From assembly GCA_027486725.1 (NCBI GenBank), contig JAIXOP010000009.1, positions 1-64,000 on the forward strand: a stretch of DNA of 64,000 nt, written 5' to 3'. A program made the translations under genes and the position numbers. Position 1 is the first letter of the stretch; each line of letters opens with the position of its first letter. This document shows positions 35,519 to 44,734 of this stretch, piece by piece. The DNA comes from Burkholderiales bacterium (GTDB lineage Bacteria; Pseudomonadota; Gammaproteobacteria; Burkholderiales; Burkholderiaceae_A). Below the pieces are notes generated by a model. That model was not told the origin of the DNA. It saw only the letters and a list, made by a program, of their open reading frames with translations, and ran no database searches.

Positions 35519-36262
35519 ATGCCCCTACTGCTGATTCCCGCCATCGACCTCAAGGACGGCCAGTGCGTTCGTCTTCGCCAGGGCGTGATGGCCGACGCCA
35601 CGGTGTTCTCCGAAAACCCAGCCGATATGGCACGGCACTGGGTGGGCCTGGGGGCACAGCGTCTGCACGTGGTGGATCTCAACGGCGCGGTCGACGGCCG
35701 CCCCAAAAATGAGTCGTCCATCAAGGCGATCATTCAGGCCGTGGGCCCCGACATCCCCATCCAGATCGGCGGCGGCATTCGCGACCTCGACACCATCGAG
35801 CGCACCCTCGACGATGGCGCCCGGTATGTGGTGATTGGCACTGCGGCCGTGAAGAACCCGGGCCTCCTCAAAGATGCCTGCGCCGCCTTTCCCGGCCAGA
35901 TTGTGGTGTCGATCGATGCCAAAGATGGCAAGGTGGCCACCGACGGCTGGAGCAAGCTCTCCGGCCATGAGGTCATCGACCTTGCCCAGAAATTTGAGAA
36001 CGATGGCGTCTCGGCCATCCTCTACACCGACATCGGGCGCGACGGCATGCTCACCGGCGTCAACGTGGATTCCACCCTGGCACTGGCGCGGGCCGTCTCC
36101 ATCCCGGTCATTGCCTCGGGCGGCATTGCGGGCATCGACGACATTCGTCAGCTCGCTGCCCTGCACGACGAAGGCATCATGGGCGCCATTCTCGGCCGGG
36201 CCATCTACGAGGGCCATCTCGACTTCGCCCAGGCCCAGGCCCTGGTCGACGGCCAGGTCTAG
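35519..36262 (+). CDS. hisA: ProFAR isomerase
   Basis: This 247-residue (beta/alpha)8 barrel starts [22 protein letters not shown], with the catalytic Asp in AIDLKDG and the second one in [23 protein letters not shown] and [14 protein letters not shown] form the two phosphate-binding sites. It isomerises ProFAR to PRFAR. The frame is open further upstream, but the ATG at 35519 gives the family N-terminus. hisF follows after 11 bp. Confidence 0.98.
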   Translation: MPLLLIPAIDLKDGQCVRLRQGVMADATVFSENPADMARHWVGLGAQRLHVVDLNGAVDGRPKNESSIKAIIQAVGPDIPIQIGGGIRDLDTIERTLDDGARYVVIGTAAVKNPGLLKDACAAFPGQIVVSIDAKDGKVATDGWSKLSGHEVIDLAQKFENDGVSAILYTDIGRDGMLTGVNVDSTLALARAVSIPVIASGGIAGIDDIRQLAALHDEGIMGAILGRAIYEGHLDFAQAQALVDGQV

Positions 36263-36273
36263 GGCGGCCAGCA

Positions 36274-37032
36274 GTGCTGGCCAAGCGCGTCATTCCTTGC
36301 CTCGATGTGCACGCGGGGCGTGTGGTCAAGGGGACCAACTTCGTGGGCCTGCGCGATGCGGGCGACCCCGTGGAGGCCGCGCGCCGATACAACGACCAGG
36401 GCGCCGACGAGCTCACTTTTCTCGACATCACGGCCTCCTCCGATGACCGCGACCTCATTTTGTCGGTGATTGAGTCCGTGGCCTCGCAGGTCTTCATTCC
36501 ACTCACGGTGGGCGGGGGCGTCCGCCGGGTCGACGACGTCTCTCGGCTGCTCAATGCGGGGGCCGACAAGGTCTCCATCAACACCGCCGCGGTGCAGAAT
36601 CCCGCGCTGGTCCAAGAGGCCGCCACCCGCTACGGCAGTCAGGCCATCGTGGTGGCCCTCGATGCCAAGCGGGTCGATGACCGCTGGGAGATCTTCACCC
36701 ATGGCGGCCGAAATCCCACTGGCCTGGATGCGGTGGCCTGGGCCCAGCACATGGCAGAACTGGGTGCGGGCGAGATCCTTCTCACCAGCATGGACCGCGA
36801 CGGCACCCGCTCGGGCTTCGACCTCGAGCTCACCCGAGCCGTCTCGCGGGCGGTGCCCATTCCGGTGATTGCCTCGGGCGGCGTGGGCTCTTTGGAGCAC
36901 ATGGCCGATGGAGTATCGCTGGGCGAGGCCGACGCCGTTCTGGCCGCCAGCATTTTTCACTTTGGCCAACACACGGTGGCCGAGGCCAAGGCCTTCATGG
37001 CACAGCGGGGAATTCATGTCCGACTGGATTGA
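36274..37032 (+). CDS. hisF: Imidazole glycerol phosphate synthase, cyclase subunit
   Basis: This 252-residue barrel protein starts at GTG and reads [20 protein letters not shown] with the catalytic Asp in CLDV. The second catalytic Asp is in [24 protein letters not shown] and [11 protein letters not shown] bind the two phosphates. With HisH it makes IGP and AICAR. It overlaps hisIE by 17 bp. Confidence 0.98.
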   Translation: MLAKRVIPCLDVHAGRVVKGTNFVGLRDAGDPVEAARRYNDQGADELTFLDITASSDDRDLILSVIESVASQVFIPLTVGGGVRRVDDVSRLLNAGADKVSINTAAVQNPALVQEAATRYGSQAIVVALDAKRVDDRWEIFTHGGRNPTGLDAVAWAQHMAELGAGEILLTSMDRDGTRSGFDLELTRAVSRAVPIPVIASGGVGSLEHMADGVSLGEADAVLAASIFHFGQHTVAEAKAFMAQRGIHVRLD

Positions 37033-37792
37033 TCAAATCACCTTCAACGCGCAGGGTCTCGTGCCCGCGATCGCCCAAGACTTCCAGACCGGCCGAGTCC
37101 TGATGGTGGCTTGGATGAATCGCGAGGCGCTGGAGCAGACCGCAGCCACCGGCGAGGTCGTGTATTTCTCGCGTTCGCGCAACGCCCTCTGGCGCAAGGG
37201 CGAGACCTCCGGCAGCACCCAGAGACTGGTTGAGATGCGCCTCGACTGCGACGCCGATGTGCTCTTGCTGCAGGTCGAGCAGCGCCAGGGCATTGCCTGT
37301 CACACCGGCCGCGAGTCCTGCTTCTTCTCCATCCTCGAGGCGGCGGCCGATGGGCCGCTGGGTGGGTCTGAAGGGTCCAAGTCGCAGCCCACTTGGCGGG
37401 TGGTCGACCCGGTGCTGGTGGACCCAGAGAACCTCTATGGTCAAGGCCCCCGGCCCGCCCTCGCACCGGGCGATGTCCTGGCCCGCCTGGCCGACACCAT
37501 CGCGCAGCGCCGCTCGGCCAGCCCCGAGCAGAGCTATGTCGCCAAGCTCCTGTCCAAGGCCCCCGATGGGGTGCTGAAAAAGATCGGCGAGGAGGCCACC
37601 GAGCTCGTCATGGCCTCGAAAGACAATCAGCCCTCGGCGGTGGTGGCCGAAATGGCCGATCTCTGGTTCCACTGCCTGGTGCTCCTGGAGCAGCAGGGCC
37701 TGCGCCCAGAGCAGGTTCTCTCCGAGCTCGCTCGGCGCGAGGGCCTCTCGGGCATCGAAGAAAAAGCCAACCGTCGGGAGCCTTCGCGATGA
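37016..37792 (+). CDS. hisI: Bifunctional phosphoribosyl-AMP cyclohydrolase / phosphoribosyl-ATP pyrophosphatase
   Basis: One 258-residue frame contains both HisI and HisE. Residues 1 to about 112 are His[29 protein letters not shown], and the zinc-binding [11 protein letters not shown] and [27 protein letters not shown] segment (about 127–142), normally the end of free-standing HisI, precedes a short linker. HisE follows from about 153 with [16 protein letters not shown] and [13 protein letters not shown]. Most betaproteobacteria keep hisI and hisE separate; this looks like an independent in-frame joining. It overlaps hinT by four bases. Confidence 0.95.
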   Translation: MSDWIDQITFNAQGLVPAIAQDFQTGRVLMVAWMNREALEQTAATGEVVYFSRSRNALWRKGETSGSTQRLVEMRLDCDADVLLLQVEQRQGIACHTGRESCFFSILEAAADGPLGGSEGSKSQPTWRVVDPVLVDPENLYGQGPRPALAPGDVLARLADTIAQRRSASPEQSYVAKLLSKAPDGVLKKIGEEATELVMASKDNQPSAVVAEMADLWFHCLVLLEQQGLRPEQVLSELARREGLSGIEEKANRREPSR

Positions 37793-38163
37793 GCCAACAC
37801 CCCAGCCACGACCCCTCCTGCATTTTCTGCCGCATCTCTGCCGGTGAGATCCCTGCGCAGAAGGTCTATGAAGACGAGCACATGGTCGCCTTTCGGGACA
37901 TCCGCCCCCGGGCTCCACTGCACATCCTGTTGATCCCCCGGCAGCACATCCCCTCGATGGCCGAACTGCGCCCCGAGCACGCGGCCCTGGTCGGTCATCT
38001 GCTGGTCAAGGCCGGAGATCTTGTGCGCGCCGAGGGCTACACCGATGGCTTTCGCACCGTCGCCAACACCGGCCGAGTGGGGTGTCAGGAGGTATATCAT
38101 CTCCACTTCCACGTCCTGGCAGCCGATGCGCCGCTGGGCGTGCCCCCCACGTTCGAACTGTAA
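37789..38163 (+). CDS. hinT: HIT-family purine nucleoside phosphoramidase
   Basis: This 124-residue protein has [20 protein letters not shown] at the N-terminus and the histidine triad YHLHFHVLA near residue 105. It hydrolyses adenosine phosphoramidates. The position after hisE and before tatA is standard in Burkholderiales. Its start overlaps the hisIE stop (ATGA). Confidence 0.97.
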   Translation: MSQHPSHDPSCIFCRISAGEIPAQKVYEDEHMVAFRDIRPRAPLHILLIPRQHIPSMAELRPEHAALVGHLLVKAGDLVRAEGYTDGFRTVANTGRVGCQEVYHLHFHVLAADAPLGVPPTFEL

Positions 38164-38210
38164 TTTTCCGCCACACCAACCCGCCGTTCCTCACACATTC
38201 GGAGTCATCC

Positions 38211-38435
38211 ATGGGTTCGTTCAGTATTTGGCATTGGCTAATCGTTCTTCTCGTCGTGGTTCTGGTCTTCGGCACCAAGAAGCTCAAGACCCTGGGCTCC
38301 GACCTGGGCGGGGCAGTCAAAGGCTTCAAGGAAGGCATGAAAGACGGTGGTGCCGAGGCCAGCGCTCCAGTGCAGAAGTCGGCCGATGAGCCTGCCGTCA
38401 TCGATGTGAAGGCCGAGGACAAGACCCGGTCGTAG
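38211..38435 (+). CDS. tatA: Twin-arginine translocase subunit TatA
   Basis: This 74-residue protein has one N-terminal helix ([16 protein letters not shown]), the [25 protein letters not shown] hinge and amphipathic helix, and a charged tail. TatA oligomers form the translocation pathway. A GGAG lies eight bases before the ATG. The Rieske protein PetA in this window is a likely Tat substrate. Confidence 0.96.
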   Translation: MGSFSIWHWLIVLLVVVLVFGTKKLKTLGSDLGGAVKGFKEGMKDGGAEASAPVQKSADEPAVIDVKAEDKTRS

Positions 38436-38473
38436 GCCGAGCGTCTCGGCAGACCTGAGCCAAAGACCGTCCT

Positions 38474-38950
38474 GTGCTCGACATCGGTTTTGCCGAACTC
38501 ATCGTGATTGCGGTGGTGGGCCTCATTGTGTTGGGGCCCGAAAAACTGCCGGTGGTCACCCGCACCGTGGGCACCCTGCTGGGCAGAGCCCAGCGCTATG
38601 TCTCGGACGTAAAGAACGACATCAGCCGCCAGATGGAGCTCGAGGAGCTGCGCAAGATGCAGAGCAGCATGGAGACCATGGGCCGCGACATGCAGACCAG
38701 CCTCACCGAGGCCACGTCAGACCTCGAAGGGATTGCCAAAAATACTGCTGCGGACGTCAACGACAGCTTCAGTGATGGGGCCTTCGAGAGCAGCGCCTAT
38801 GCGTCGTCGGCCTTCAAGTCGGGCCTGCACATCGGTGCGGGACGCCGCACCTGGACCGAGGAACAGGCCGATGAGCGCCTGAGGGCCCGCATTCAGACCC
38901 GGCTGCGCCGCCGCTACATGAAGAAAAAGCCCCGCTATGGCGACGAATAA
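38474..38950 (+). CDS. tatB: Twin-arginine translocase subunit TatB
   Basis: This 158-residue protein starts at GTG. MLDIGFAELIVIAVVGLIVLGPEKLPVVTRTVG is the TatB membrane helix and hinge with its Glu and GPEKLP motif. A long amphipathic and coiled-coil helix follows (about 40–95). With TatC it recognises twin-arginine signals. The last 14 bp overlap tatC. Confidence 0.96.
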   Translation: MLDIGFAELIVIAVVGLIVLGPEKLPVVTRTVGTLLGRAQRYVSDVKNDISRQMELEELRKMQSSMETMGRDMQTSLTEATSDLEGIAKNTAADVNDSFSDGAFESSAYASSAFKSGLHIGAGRRTWTEEQADERLRARIQTRLRRRYMKKKPRYGDE

Positions 38951-39725
38951 TTCTTCCGACCCCAACAACCCCAACGGCCCCAACAACGCCGACACCGCTG
39001 CCCAAGAGACCTTCATGTCTCATCTGGTGGAGCTGCGCGACCGCCTCGTGCGGGCTGTGGTGGCCATCCTCGCAGTGTTTGTGGCCATCGTGTATTGGGC
39101 CCCCGACATTTACTCGATCTTTGCTGGCCCGCTGATTGCTGCCCTGCCCGAGGGCTCGAGCATGATCGCCACCGATGTGACGGCACCGTTTTTCGTGCCC
39201 ATGAAGGTGACCATGTTGGTGGCCTTCATCATTGCCCTGCCATGGGTGCTCTACCAGGCCTGGGCCTTCGTTGCCCCCGGCCTCTACAGCCACGAAAAGC
39301 AGCTGGTGCTGCCCATCATCATCACGAGCTTCGTGCTGTTTCTGGTGGGCATGGCCTTTGCTTACTTCTTTGTGTTTCCCGCGGTCTTTGGCTTCGTCGC
39401 GGCCTACACCCCAGCCGGTGTGCAGATGGCCACCGACATCGACAAATACCTCTCCTTTGCCATCAGCCTATTTCTGGTGTTTGGCGTCTCCTTCGAGACC
39501 CCCGTGGTGCAGATGGTGCTGGTGCGGATGAACATCGTCAGCCTGCAGAAAATGCGGGACTTCCGCAGCTACTTCATCGTCATCGCCTTTGTGGTGGCGG
39601 CGGTTGTGACCCCACCCGATGTGGTCTCGCAGCTGCTGCTGGCCATCCCGCTTTGCCTGCTCTATCAGCTGGGCATCTACCTCGCGGCCTGGATCACTCC
39701 CAAGAACCAAGACCTCACGGACTGA
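38937..39725 (+). CDS. tatC: Twin-arginine translocase subunit TatC
   Basis: This 262-residue protein has six hydrophobic helices. TFMSHLVELRDRLVRA is the conserved N-terminal signal-binding site, and FYSHEKQ-like LYSHEKQLVLPI and FGVSFETPVVQMVLV follow. The cytoplasmic N-terminus carries three 9-bp repeats (38961–38987) encoding the Pro-Asn-rich stretch DPNNPNGPNN. It ends 59 bp from the convergent protease gene; the gap is GC-rich with no clear T-run. Confidence 0.97.
   Translation: MATNNSSDPNNPNGPNNADTAAQETFMSHLVELRDRLVRAVVAILAVFVAIVYWAPDIYSIFAGPLIAALPEGSSMIATDVTAPFFVPMKVTMLVAFIIALPWVLYQAWAFVAPGLYSHEKQLVLPIIITSFVLFLVGMAFAYFFVFPAVFGFVAAYTPAGVQMATDIDKYLSFAISLFLVFGVSFETPVVQMVLVRMNIVSLQKMRDFRSYFIVIAFVVAAVVTPPDVVSQLLLAIPLCLLYQLGIYLAAWITPKNQDLTD
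38961..38987. repeat. 9-bp tandem repeat in the tatC 5' end
   Basis: CCCAACAAC, CCCAACGGC and CCCAACAAC lie in frame and encode PNN/PNG/PNN in the cytoplasmic N-terminus, ahead of the conserved signal-binding segment. Confidence 0.85.
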
Positions 39726-39784
39726 TTGCCCTAGGCCTATGGGGCCATCCCCCGGGGGGCCGGGCGCAGCAGTCGGATTCAGCG

Positions 39785-40969
39785 TCAGCGCCCGGTGGGC
39801 CGCTCGGCGAGCGTGACGGTCAGTTCGCGCCGTGCCCCCTGTCGAATCACCGTGACTTGGGCCTTGGTGCCCGGAGTCAGCCCTGCGACCTGGGCCAGCA
39901 ACTCGCGCCGGTTGCGCACTGCCTGCCCATTGATCGACACCACGACATCACCCACCGACAGGCCAGCACGGTCGGCCGGGCCACCAGGCGCGATGCGGGC
40001 AATGATGCTGCCCTGTGGACTGGGCAGCTTGAGGGTCTGGGCGATGTCCTCATTCACATCCTGCGGCTCAACGCCTAGGAAGCCGCGGCTTACCTTCCCG
40101 GTGGACACGATGCTCTCCATGACGCGGCGGGCAAGGTCGGCCGAAATGGCAAAGCCAATGCCCAGACTGCCCCCGTCGCGGGAAATGATGGCGGTGTTGA
40201 TGCCCACGAGCGCCCCGTTGGCGTCGACCAGAGCGCCGCCCGAGTTGCCCGGATTGATGGCGGCGTCGGTCTGGATGAAGTCGCCGAAGGTGGCGAGTTC
40301 GGGCTCGGTGCGCCCCAGAGCACTCACGATGCCCTGGGTCACGGTCAGCCCAACACCAAACGGGTTGCCGATGGCCAAGACGGTGTCGCCGACCTGAAGC
40401 TCCGACGGTCGTCCAAACACGATGGTGGGAAGGTTGGTGGCCTTGACCCGCAGCACCGCGAGATCGCTCTCGGGGTCGGAGCCCATCAACTCCGCATCGA
40501 GCTGTCGGCCGTCGGAGAAGGTCACCTGAAAAGACTCGGCCCCCTCGACCACATGGTGGTTGGTGAGGATGATGCCGTCGGGGCTGACGATCACGCCCGA
40601 GCCCAGGCCCTGGCCCGGCCCGACATCGTCGTCGGGCCCCGGAAGTCGGTCGCCGAAGAATCGCCGAAGCACGGGATCGTCGATCAGCGGGTGGGGCTGG
40701 CGGGCCCGCTGGGTGTTCACATACACCACCGCCGGCATGGCCAGGCGAACCGCCTCGCGCAGGGAGGAGGCCGGGGGTGGCAGGTCGGTCTGGAGCACCG
40801 CGGGGCCCTGACCCCCGCCCACCAAGGCGCCTGGCAGGCCCTGCTGAAAGCCCAATCCCGCCAGTCCGGAGCCCTGAAGCCAGTCGGGCTTGAGGGTGGC
40901 CACCACGAAAATCAAGGCCAGCCCGACGGTGCAGACCTGGGCGTAGAGGAGCCAAAGGCGTTTGATCAT
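39785..40969 (-). CDS. DegS/AlgW-like periplasmic serine protease, one PDZ domain
   Basis: From the ATG at 40969 this is 394 residues. It has a single N-terminal anchor (LWLLYAQVCTVGLALIFVVA). The trypsin-like triad is in TNHHVVEG (His), SDLAVLRV (Asp) and GNSGGALVD (Ser). One PDZ domain lies near 290–385 (GSIIARIAPGGPADRAGLSVGDVVVSING). One anchor plus one PDZ fits DegS-type proteases that trigger the envelope stress response, rather than soluble DegP/DegQ with two PDZ domains. It sits next to petABC, as in other Burkholderiales. Confidence 0.92.
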   Translation of the reverse strand: MIKRLWLLYAQVCTVGLALIFVVATLKPDWLQGSGLAGLGFQQGLPGALVGGGQGPAVLQTDLPPPASSLREAVRLAMPAVVYVNTQRARQPHPLIDDPVLRRFFGDRLPGPDDDVGPGQGLGSGVIVSPDGIILTNHHVVEGAESFQVTFSDGRQLDAELMGSDPESDLAVLRVKATNLPTIVFGRPSELQVGDTVLAIGNPFGVGLTVTQGIVSALGRTEPELATFGDFIQTDAAINPGNSGGALVDANGALVGINTAIISRDGGSLGIGFAISADLARRVMESIVSTGKVSRGFLGVEPQDVNEDIAQTLKLPSPQGSIIARIAPGGPADRAGLSVGDVVVSINGQAVRNRRELLAQVAGLTPGTKAQVTVIRQGARRELTVTLAERPTGR

Positions 40970-41047
40970 GGGTGGAATCCGGGGTGAATGGTGCGCTAAA
41001 ATCATAGGCTAACCGAAATCCATCTGCGTTCTTGGAGCCATAGCCCG

Positions 41048-41767
41048 ATGCAAAACCCCGCGCAAAACTCGACGACGGCCGGATCGGCCGGATTGGCCGG
41101 ATCGTCCAACGCTGCCCCGAAAAAGCCTCTGGGCCTGGCCTCCGAGATCACCGAGGGCGAGTCCTTCAAGATGGACGAGAAGGACCCTGGCCGCCGCACC
41201 TGGATGATTACCTGCGGCGCCGCCGGTGCCGTCGCTGGCGCAGCGGTGGCAGTGCCGTTTCTGGGCTCGATGGCCCCGTCCGAGAAGGCCCGGTCTGCCG
41301 GAGCACCCGTCGAGGTCGATCTGTCCGACATCGCCGAGGGCGGCCTCAAGATCGTGGAGTGGCGCGGCAAGCCCGTCTGGATCGTGCGCCGCACCCCGGC
41401 CATGCTGCAGAGCCTCAACGGCCTGGACACCCAGCTCGCCGACCCGAATTCCGATCGCAAGGACTATCCCGTCCCCGACTACGCCAAAAACGCGCACCGC
41501 TCGATCAAGCCCGAATTCCTCATCACTGTGGGGATTTGTACCCACCTGGGCTGCTCGCCGGTCACAAAATTCGAGACTGGCGGCGCTTCGGGCGTGGCTG
41601 GCGACTGGCCCGGCGGCTTTTTGTGCCCCTGCCATGGCTCGACCTTCGACATGGCCGGCCGTGTCTATGCCAACAAGCCCGCCCCCGACAACCTGGAAGT
41701 TCCCCGCCACATGTACCTCTCCGACACCCGCGTGGTGATCGGCAAGGATGAGCAGGGCGAGGCGTAA
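41048..41767 (+). CDS. petA: Ubiquinol–cytochrome c reductase, Rieske iron-sulfur subunit
   Basis: This 239-residue protein has a twin-arginine-type start (DPGRRTWMITCGAAGAVAGAAVAVPFLGS). The [2Fe-2S] ligands are in CTHLGC and CPCHGS near the C-terminal half. It moves electrons from ubiquinol to cytochrome c1. The N-terminal cytoplasmic tail holds three 9-bp repeats (41080–41106). It heads the petABC operon, divergent from the protease gene. Confidence 0.97.
   Translation: MQNPAQNSTTAGSAGLAGSSNAAPKKPLGLASEITEGESFKMDEKDPGRRTWMITCGAAGAVAGAAVAVPFLGSMAPSEKARSAGAPVEVDLSDIAEGGLKIVEWRGKPVWIVRRTPAMLQSLNGLDTQLADPNSDRKDYPVPDYAKNAHRSIKPEFLITVGICTHLGCSPVTKFETGGASGVAGDWPGGFLCPCHGSTFDMAGRVYANKPAPDNLEVPRHMYLSDTRVVIGKDEQGEA
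41080..41106. repeat. 9-bp tandem repeat in the petA 5' end
   Basis: CGGATCGGC, CGGATTGGC and CGGATCGTC follow each other without gaps. In frame they give the Ala-Gly-Ser-rich stretch AGSAGLAGSS in the N-terminal tail. Confidence 0.8.
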
Positions 41768-41814
41768 GACCGAGGCGAAGTTCCAACGCAATTCACTTTT
41801 TAAAGGCGACCTCC

Positions 41815-43215
41815 ATGGCAGCAGAGAAAACAGTTCAGGCCGATGGCCTCGTGGGTTGGATCGATCGGCGCTTTCCGCTGATCAGCCTCTACAAGGGCCA
41901 TCTCTCTGAGTACTACGCGCCCAAGAATTTCAACTTCTGGTACTTCTTTGGCTCCCTGGCGATGCTCGTCCTGGTGCTGCAGATCGTCACCGGCATCTTC
42001 CTGGTCATGCACTACAAGCCCGATGCCTCGCTCAACGCGGCGGGCATCCCGGTGGCCTTCGCCAGCGTGGAATACATCATGCGCGAGGTGCCCTTCGGCT
42101 GGCTGATTCGCTACATGCACTCGACCGGCGCATCGGCATTCTTCGTGGTGGTCTTCCTGCACATGTTCCGTGGCCTGATGTACGGCTCCTACCGCGAGCC
42201 CCGCGAGCTGATCTGGATCTTTGGCTGCCTGATTTTCCTCGTGCTGATGGCCGAGGCCTTCATGGGCTACCTGCTTCCCTGGGGCCAGATGTCGTTCTGG
42301 GGCGCCCAGGTCATCGTGAATCTCTTTGCTGCGGTGCCGTTCATCGGTCCTGACCTCGCCGTCTGGATCCGCGGCGACTACGTGGTGGGCGATGCCACCC
42401 TGAACCGGTTCTTTGCCTTCCACGTGATTGCTCTGCCGCTGGTGCTGCTGGGTCTGGTGATGGCCCACATCATCGCCCTGCACGAGGTGGGCTCCAACAA
42501 CCCCGATGGCGTTGAGATCAAGGCCCAGAAGGACAAGAACGGCATTCCGCTCGACGGCATCCCGTTCCACCCCTACTACACCGTGCACGACATCATGGGT
42601 GTGGCGGGCTTCGCGCTGATCTTCTTCTCGGTGGTGTTCTTTGCGCCCGAGCTGAGTGGTTATTTCCTGGAGTACAACAACTTCATTCCGGCCGACCCGC
42701 TGGTCACCCCCAGCCACATCGCCCCGGTCTGGTACTTCACCCCCTTCTACTCCATGCTGCGCGCCACCACCGACGTCTTCACCTGGGTTCTGGTGGCGGG
42801 TGCAGCCTTCGGCGCCTTCGCCTTCCTGCGCGCCAAGTTGGGCATGATGTCCCTGGTGGGTGCGGGCGCCATGCTGGTGCTGGCCATCGCCTTCCGCACC
42901 TTCGACGCCAAGTTCTGGGGCGTGGTGGTGATGGGTGGTGCGGTCATCATCCTGTTCTTCCTGCCTTGGCTCGACAAGTCGCCCGTGAAGTCCATCCGCT
43001 ATCGCCCCCAGTGGCAGCAGTGGCTCTACGGCGCCTTTGTGGTCAACTTCGTGGTCTTGGGCTACCTGGGCATCCTGCCGCCGACCCCCGCAGGCACCAT
43101 CATTTCGCAGATCGGCACGGTCTTCTACTTTGGCTTCTTCCTGGCCATGCCGCTCTGGACGCCGCTGGGTGAGTTCCGCCCAGTGCCCGCCCGCGTGACC
43201 TTCCAACCCCATTGA
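41815..43215 (+). CDS. petB: Cytochrome b of the bc1 complex
   Basis: This 466-residue membrane protein has the heme-ligand histidines in IRYMHSTGASAFFVVVFLHM and FFAFHVIALPLVLLGLVMAHI. The Qo-site motif appears as PVWY in IAPVWYFTPFYSML, a variant seen in beta- and gammaproteobacteria instead of PEWY. Eight or nine hydrophobic helices are evident. It lies 47 bp after petA and 21 bp before petC. Confidence 0.98.
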   Translation: MAAEKTVQADGLVGWIDRRFPLISLYKGHLSEYYAPKNFNFWYFFGSLAMLVLVLQIVTGIFLVMHYKPDASLNAAGIPVAFASVEYIMREVPFGWLIRYMHSTGASAFFVVVFLHMFRGLMYGSYREPRELIWIFGCLIFLVLMAEAFMGYLLPWGQMSFWGAQVIVNLFAAVPFIGPDLAVWIRGDYVVGDATLNRFFAFHVIALPLVLLGLVMAHIIALHEVGSNNPDGVEIKAQKDKNGIPLDGIPFHPYYTVHDIMGVAGFALIFFSVVFFAPELSGYFLEYNNFIPADPLVTPSHIAPVWYFTPFYSMLRATTDVFTWVLVAGAAFGAFAFLRAKLGMMSLVGAGAMLVLAIAFRTFDAKFWGVVVMGGAVIILFFLPWLDKSPVKSIRYRPQWQQWLYGAFVVNFVVLGYLGILPPTPAGTIISQIGTVFYFGFFLAMPLWTPLGEFRPVPARVTFQPH

Positions 43216-43236
43216 CCCCTCGAAGGCCCTGTTCTT

Positions 43237-43956
43237 ATGCTGATCTCTTCAAGCCTCCTCCGCCTTCGTCGGTCGGTCGTTTCCGTGGGTGCTGCCGCAG
43301 CCCTGGGCCTGTGCCTTGCTGCCGGCTCGGCCATGGCCGCCGGGGGTGCCGGCGTTCCGCTCGACACCTTCCCCGTCACCAAGCTCAACGACAAGGCGGC
43401 CCTGCAAAACGGCGCCAAGCTCTACATGAATTACTGCTTGGGCTGCCATGGCATCTCGCAGGTCCGCTACAACGGCCTGCGTCAGATCGGTCTGTCGGAA
43501 GACATCATCAAGCAGAACCTCATCCTCACCGAGGCCAAGTTTGGTGATCCCATCCGCACGACCATGCCCCTGAAGGCCTCGGCCGAATGGTTCGGTAAGG
43601 CTCCGCCCGATCTGTCCCTCACCGCCCGCTCGCGCTCCTCGGGCGACGGCACCGGTGCCGATTGGATCTACACCTACCTGCGCACCTACGTCCCCGACGA
43701 GGCCCGCCCGACCGGCTGGAACAACAAGGTCTACCCCAATGTGGGCATGCCCCATGTGCTGTGGGATCTCCAAAAGGCGAAGTCCCCGGCCGACTACGAC
43801 TCCGATGTGGCCGACCTGACTGCCTTCCTGGCCTGGGTGGCAGAGCCCGTGGCCTCGACCCGCAAGCAGATCGGCGTGGTCGTGCTGCTGTTCCTCGGCC
43901 TCTTCTTTGTCTTTGCCTGGCGCCTCAACGCGGCCTATTGGAAAGATGTTCGCTAA
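43237..43956 (+). CDS. petC: Cytochrome c1 of the bc1 complex
   Basis: This 239-residue protein has a signal peptide (LGLCLAAGSAMA), the heme c motif YCLGCHG, the axial-ligand region GMPHVLWDLQ and a C-terminal anchor (IGVVVLLFLGLFFVFAWRL). It passes electrons to cytochrome c. The last codons (KDVR and the stop) form the first unit of a 16-bp tandem repeat that continues past the gene. Confidence 0.98.
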   Translation: MLISSSLLRLRRSVVSVGAAAALGLCLAAGSAMAAGGAGVPLDTFPVTKLNDKAALQNGAKLYMNYCLGCHGISQVRYNGLRQIGLSEDIIKQNLILTEAKFGDPIRTTMPLKASAEWFGKAPPDLSLTARSRSSGDGTGADWIYTYLRTYVPDEARPTGWNNKVYPNVGMPHVLWDLQKAKSPADYDSDVADLTAFLAWVAEPVASTRKQIGVVVLLFLGLFFVFAWRLNAAYWKDVR

Positions 43957-44004
43957 GAAAGATGTTCGCTAGGAAAGACCTTCGCTAGGGAATACGTCCG
44001 CTAA
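43941..44004. repeat. 16-bp tandem repeat across the petC stop codon
   Basis: Four head-to-tail units begin at 43941, 43957, 43973 and 43989: GAAAGATGTTCGCTAA, GAAAGATGTTCGCTAG, GAAAGACCTTCGCTAG and GGAATACGTCCGCTAA. The first is the end of petC. The units diverge with distance, and each ends in TAA or TAG. Confidence 0.9.
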
Positions 44005-44084
44005 GTCTTTTCCTTACAATCTGTGGGGGCGGGATCACGGCCTTGGTCGTGCCTGCCCCGCAATTTTTTCGGAGACCGAAAACC

Positions 44085-44720
44085 ATGATGGTTTTGTACT
44101 CGGGCACCACCTGCCCCTTCAGCCACCGCTGCCGCTTTGTTCTGTTCGAAAAGGGCATGGACTTCGAGATTCGCGACGTCGACCTGTTCAATCGGCCCGA
44201 AGACATTTCCATCATGAACCCCTATGGCCAGGTGCCCATCCTCGCCGACCGGGATCTGGTGATCTACGAGTCGAACATCATCAACGAGTACATCGACGAG
44301 CGCTTTCCCCATCCCCAGCTGATGCCGGTGGACCCCATCCAGCGGGCTCGGGTGCGGCTGCTGCTGCTCAACTTCGAGCGTGAGGTGTTTGTGCATGTCC
44401 AGGAGTTGGAGCGACTCGAGGCCAAAAAGGCCGACAAGCCGCTCGACAAGACCTCCGAGAAGGTCGCCGAGAAGGCCCGCACCATCATCCGAGACCAGCT
44501 CTCCAAGCTCTCGCCCGTGCTGATGAAGTCGTCCTACATCATGGGCGAAGAGTTCAGCATGATCGACCTGGCCCTGGCACCCCTGCTCTGGCGCCTCGGC
44601 CACTACGGCATTGAGCTGCCCAAGACGGCTGCGCCCGTGCTGAAGTACGCCGAGCGCATCTTCGCCCGGCCCGCCTTTGCCGAGGCCCTGACCCCATCTG
44701 AGAAAGTGATGCGCCGATAG
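44085..44720 (+). CDS. sspA: Stringent starvation protein A (GST-like)
   Basis: This 211-residue glutathione-S-transferase-like protein begins MMVLYSGTTCPFSHRCRFVL. GQVPILADRDLVIYESNIINEYIDERFPHP is the SspA N-domain signature. It binds RNA polymerase and acts in stationary phase and acid tolerance in E. coli. A GGAG lies ten bases before the double ATG; the frame is open 14 codons further upstream without support. petABC–sspA–sspB is the usual betaproteobacterial order. Confidence 0.96.
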   Translation: MMVLYSGTTCPFSHRCRFVLFEKGMDFEIRDVDLFNRPEDISIMNPYGQVPILADRDLVIYESNIINEYIDERFPHPQLMPVDPIQRARVRLLLLNFEREVFVHVQELERLEAKKADKPLDKTSEKVAEKARTIIRDQLSKLSPVLMKSSYIMGEEFSMIDLALAPLLWRLGHYGIELPKTAAPVLKYAERIFARPAFAEALTPSEKVMRR

Positions 44721-44734
44721 GCGTCGGCAATCCC

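Noticed and set aside
39726..39784. CCCCCGGGGG palindrome as a terminator between tatC and the protease gene.
   Set aside because: There is no T-run on either strand, and simple GC-rich palindromes are expected here by chance.
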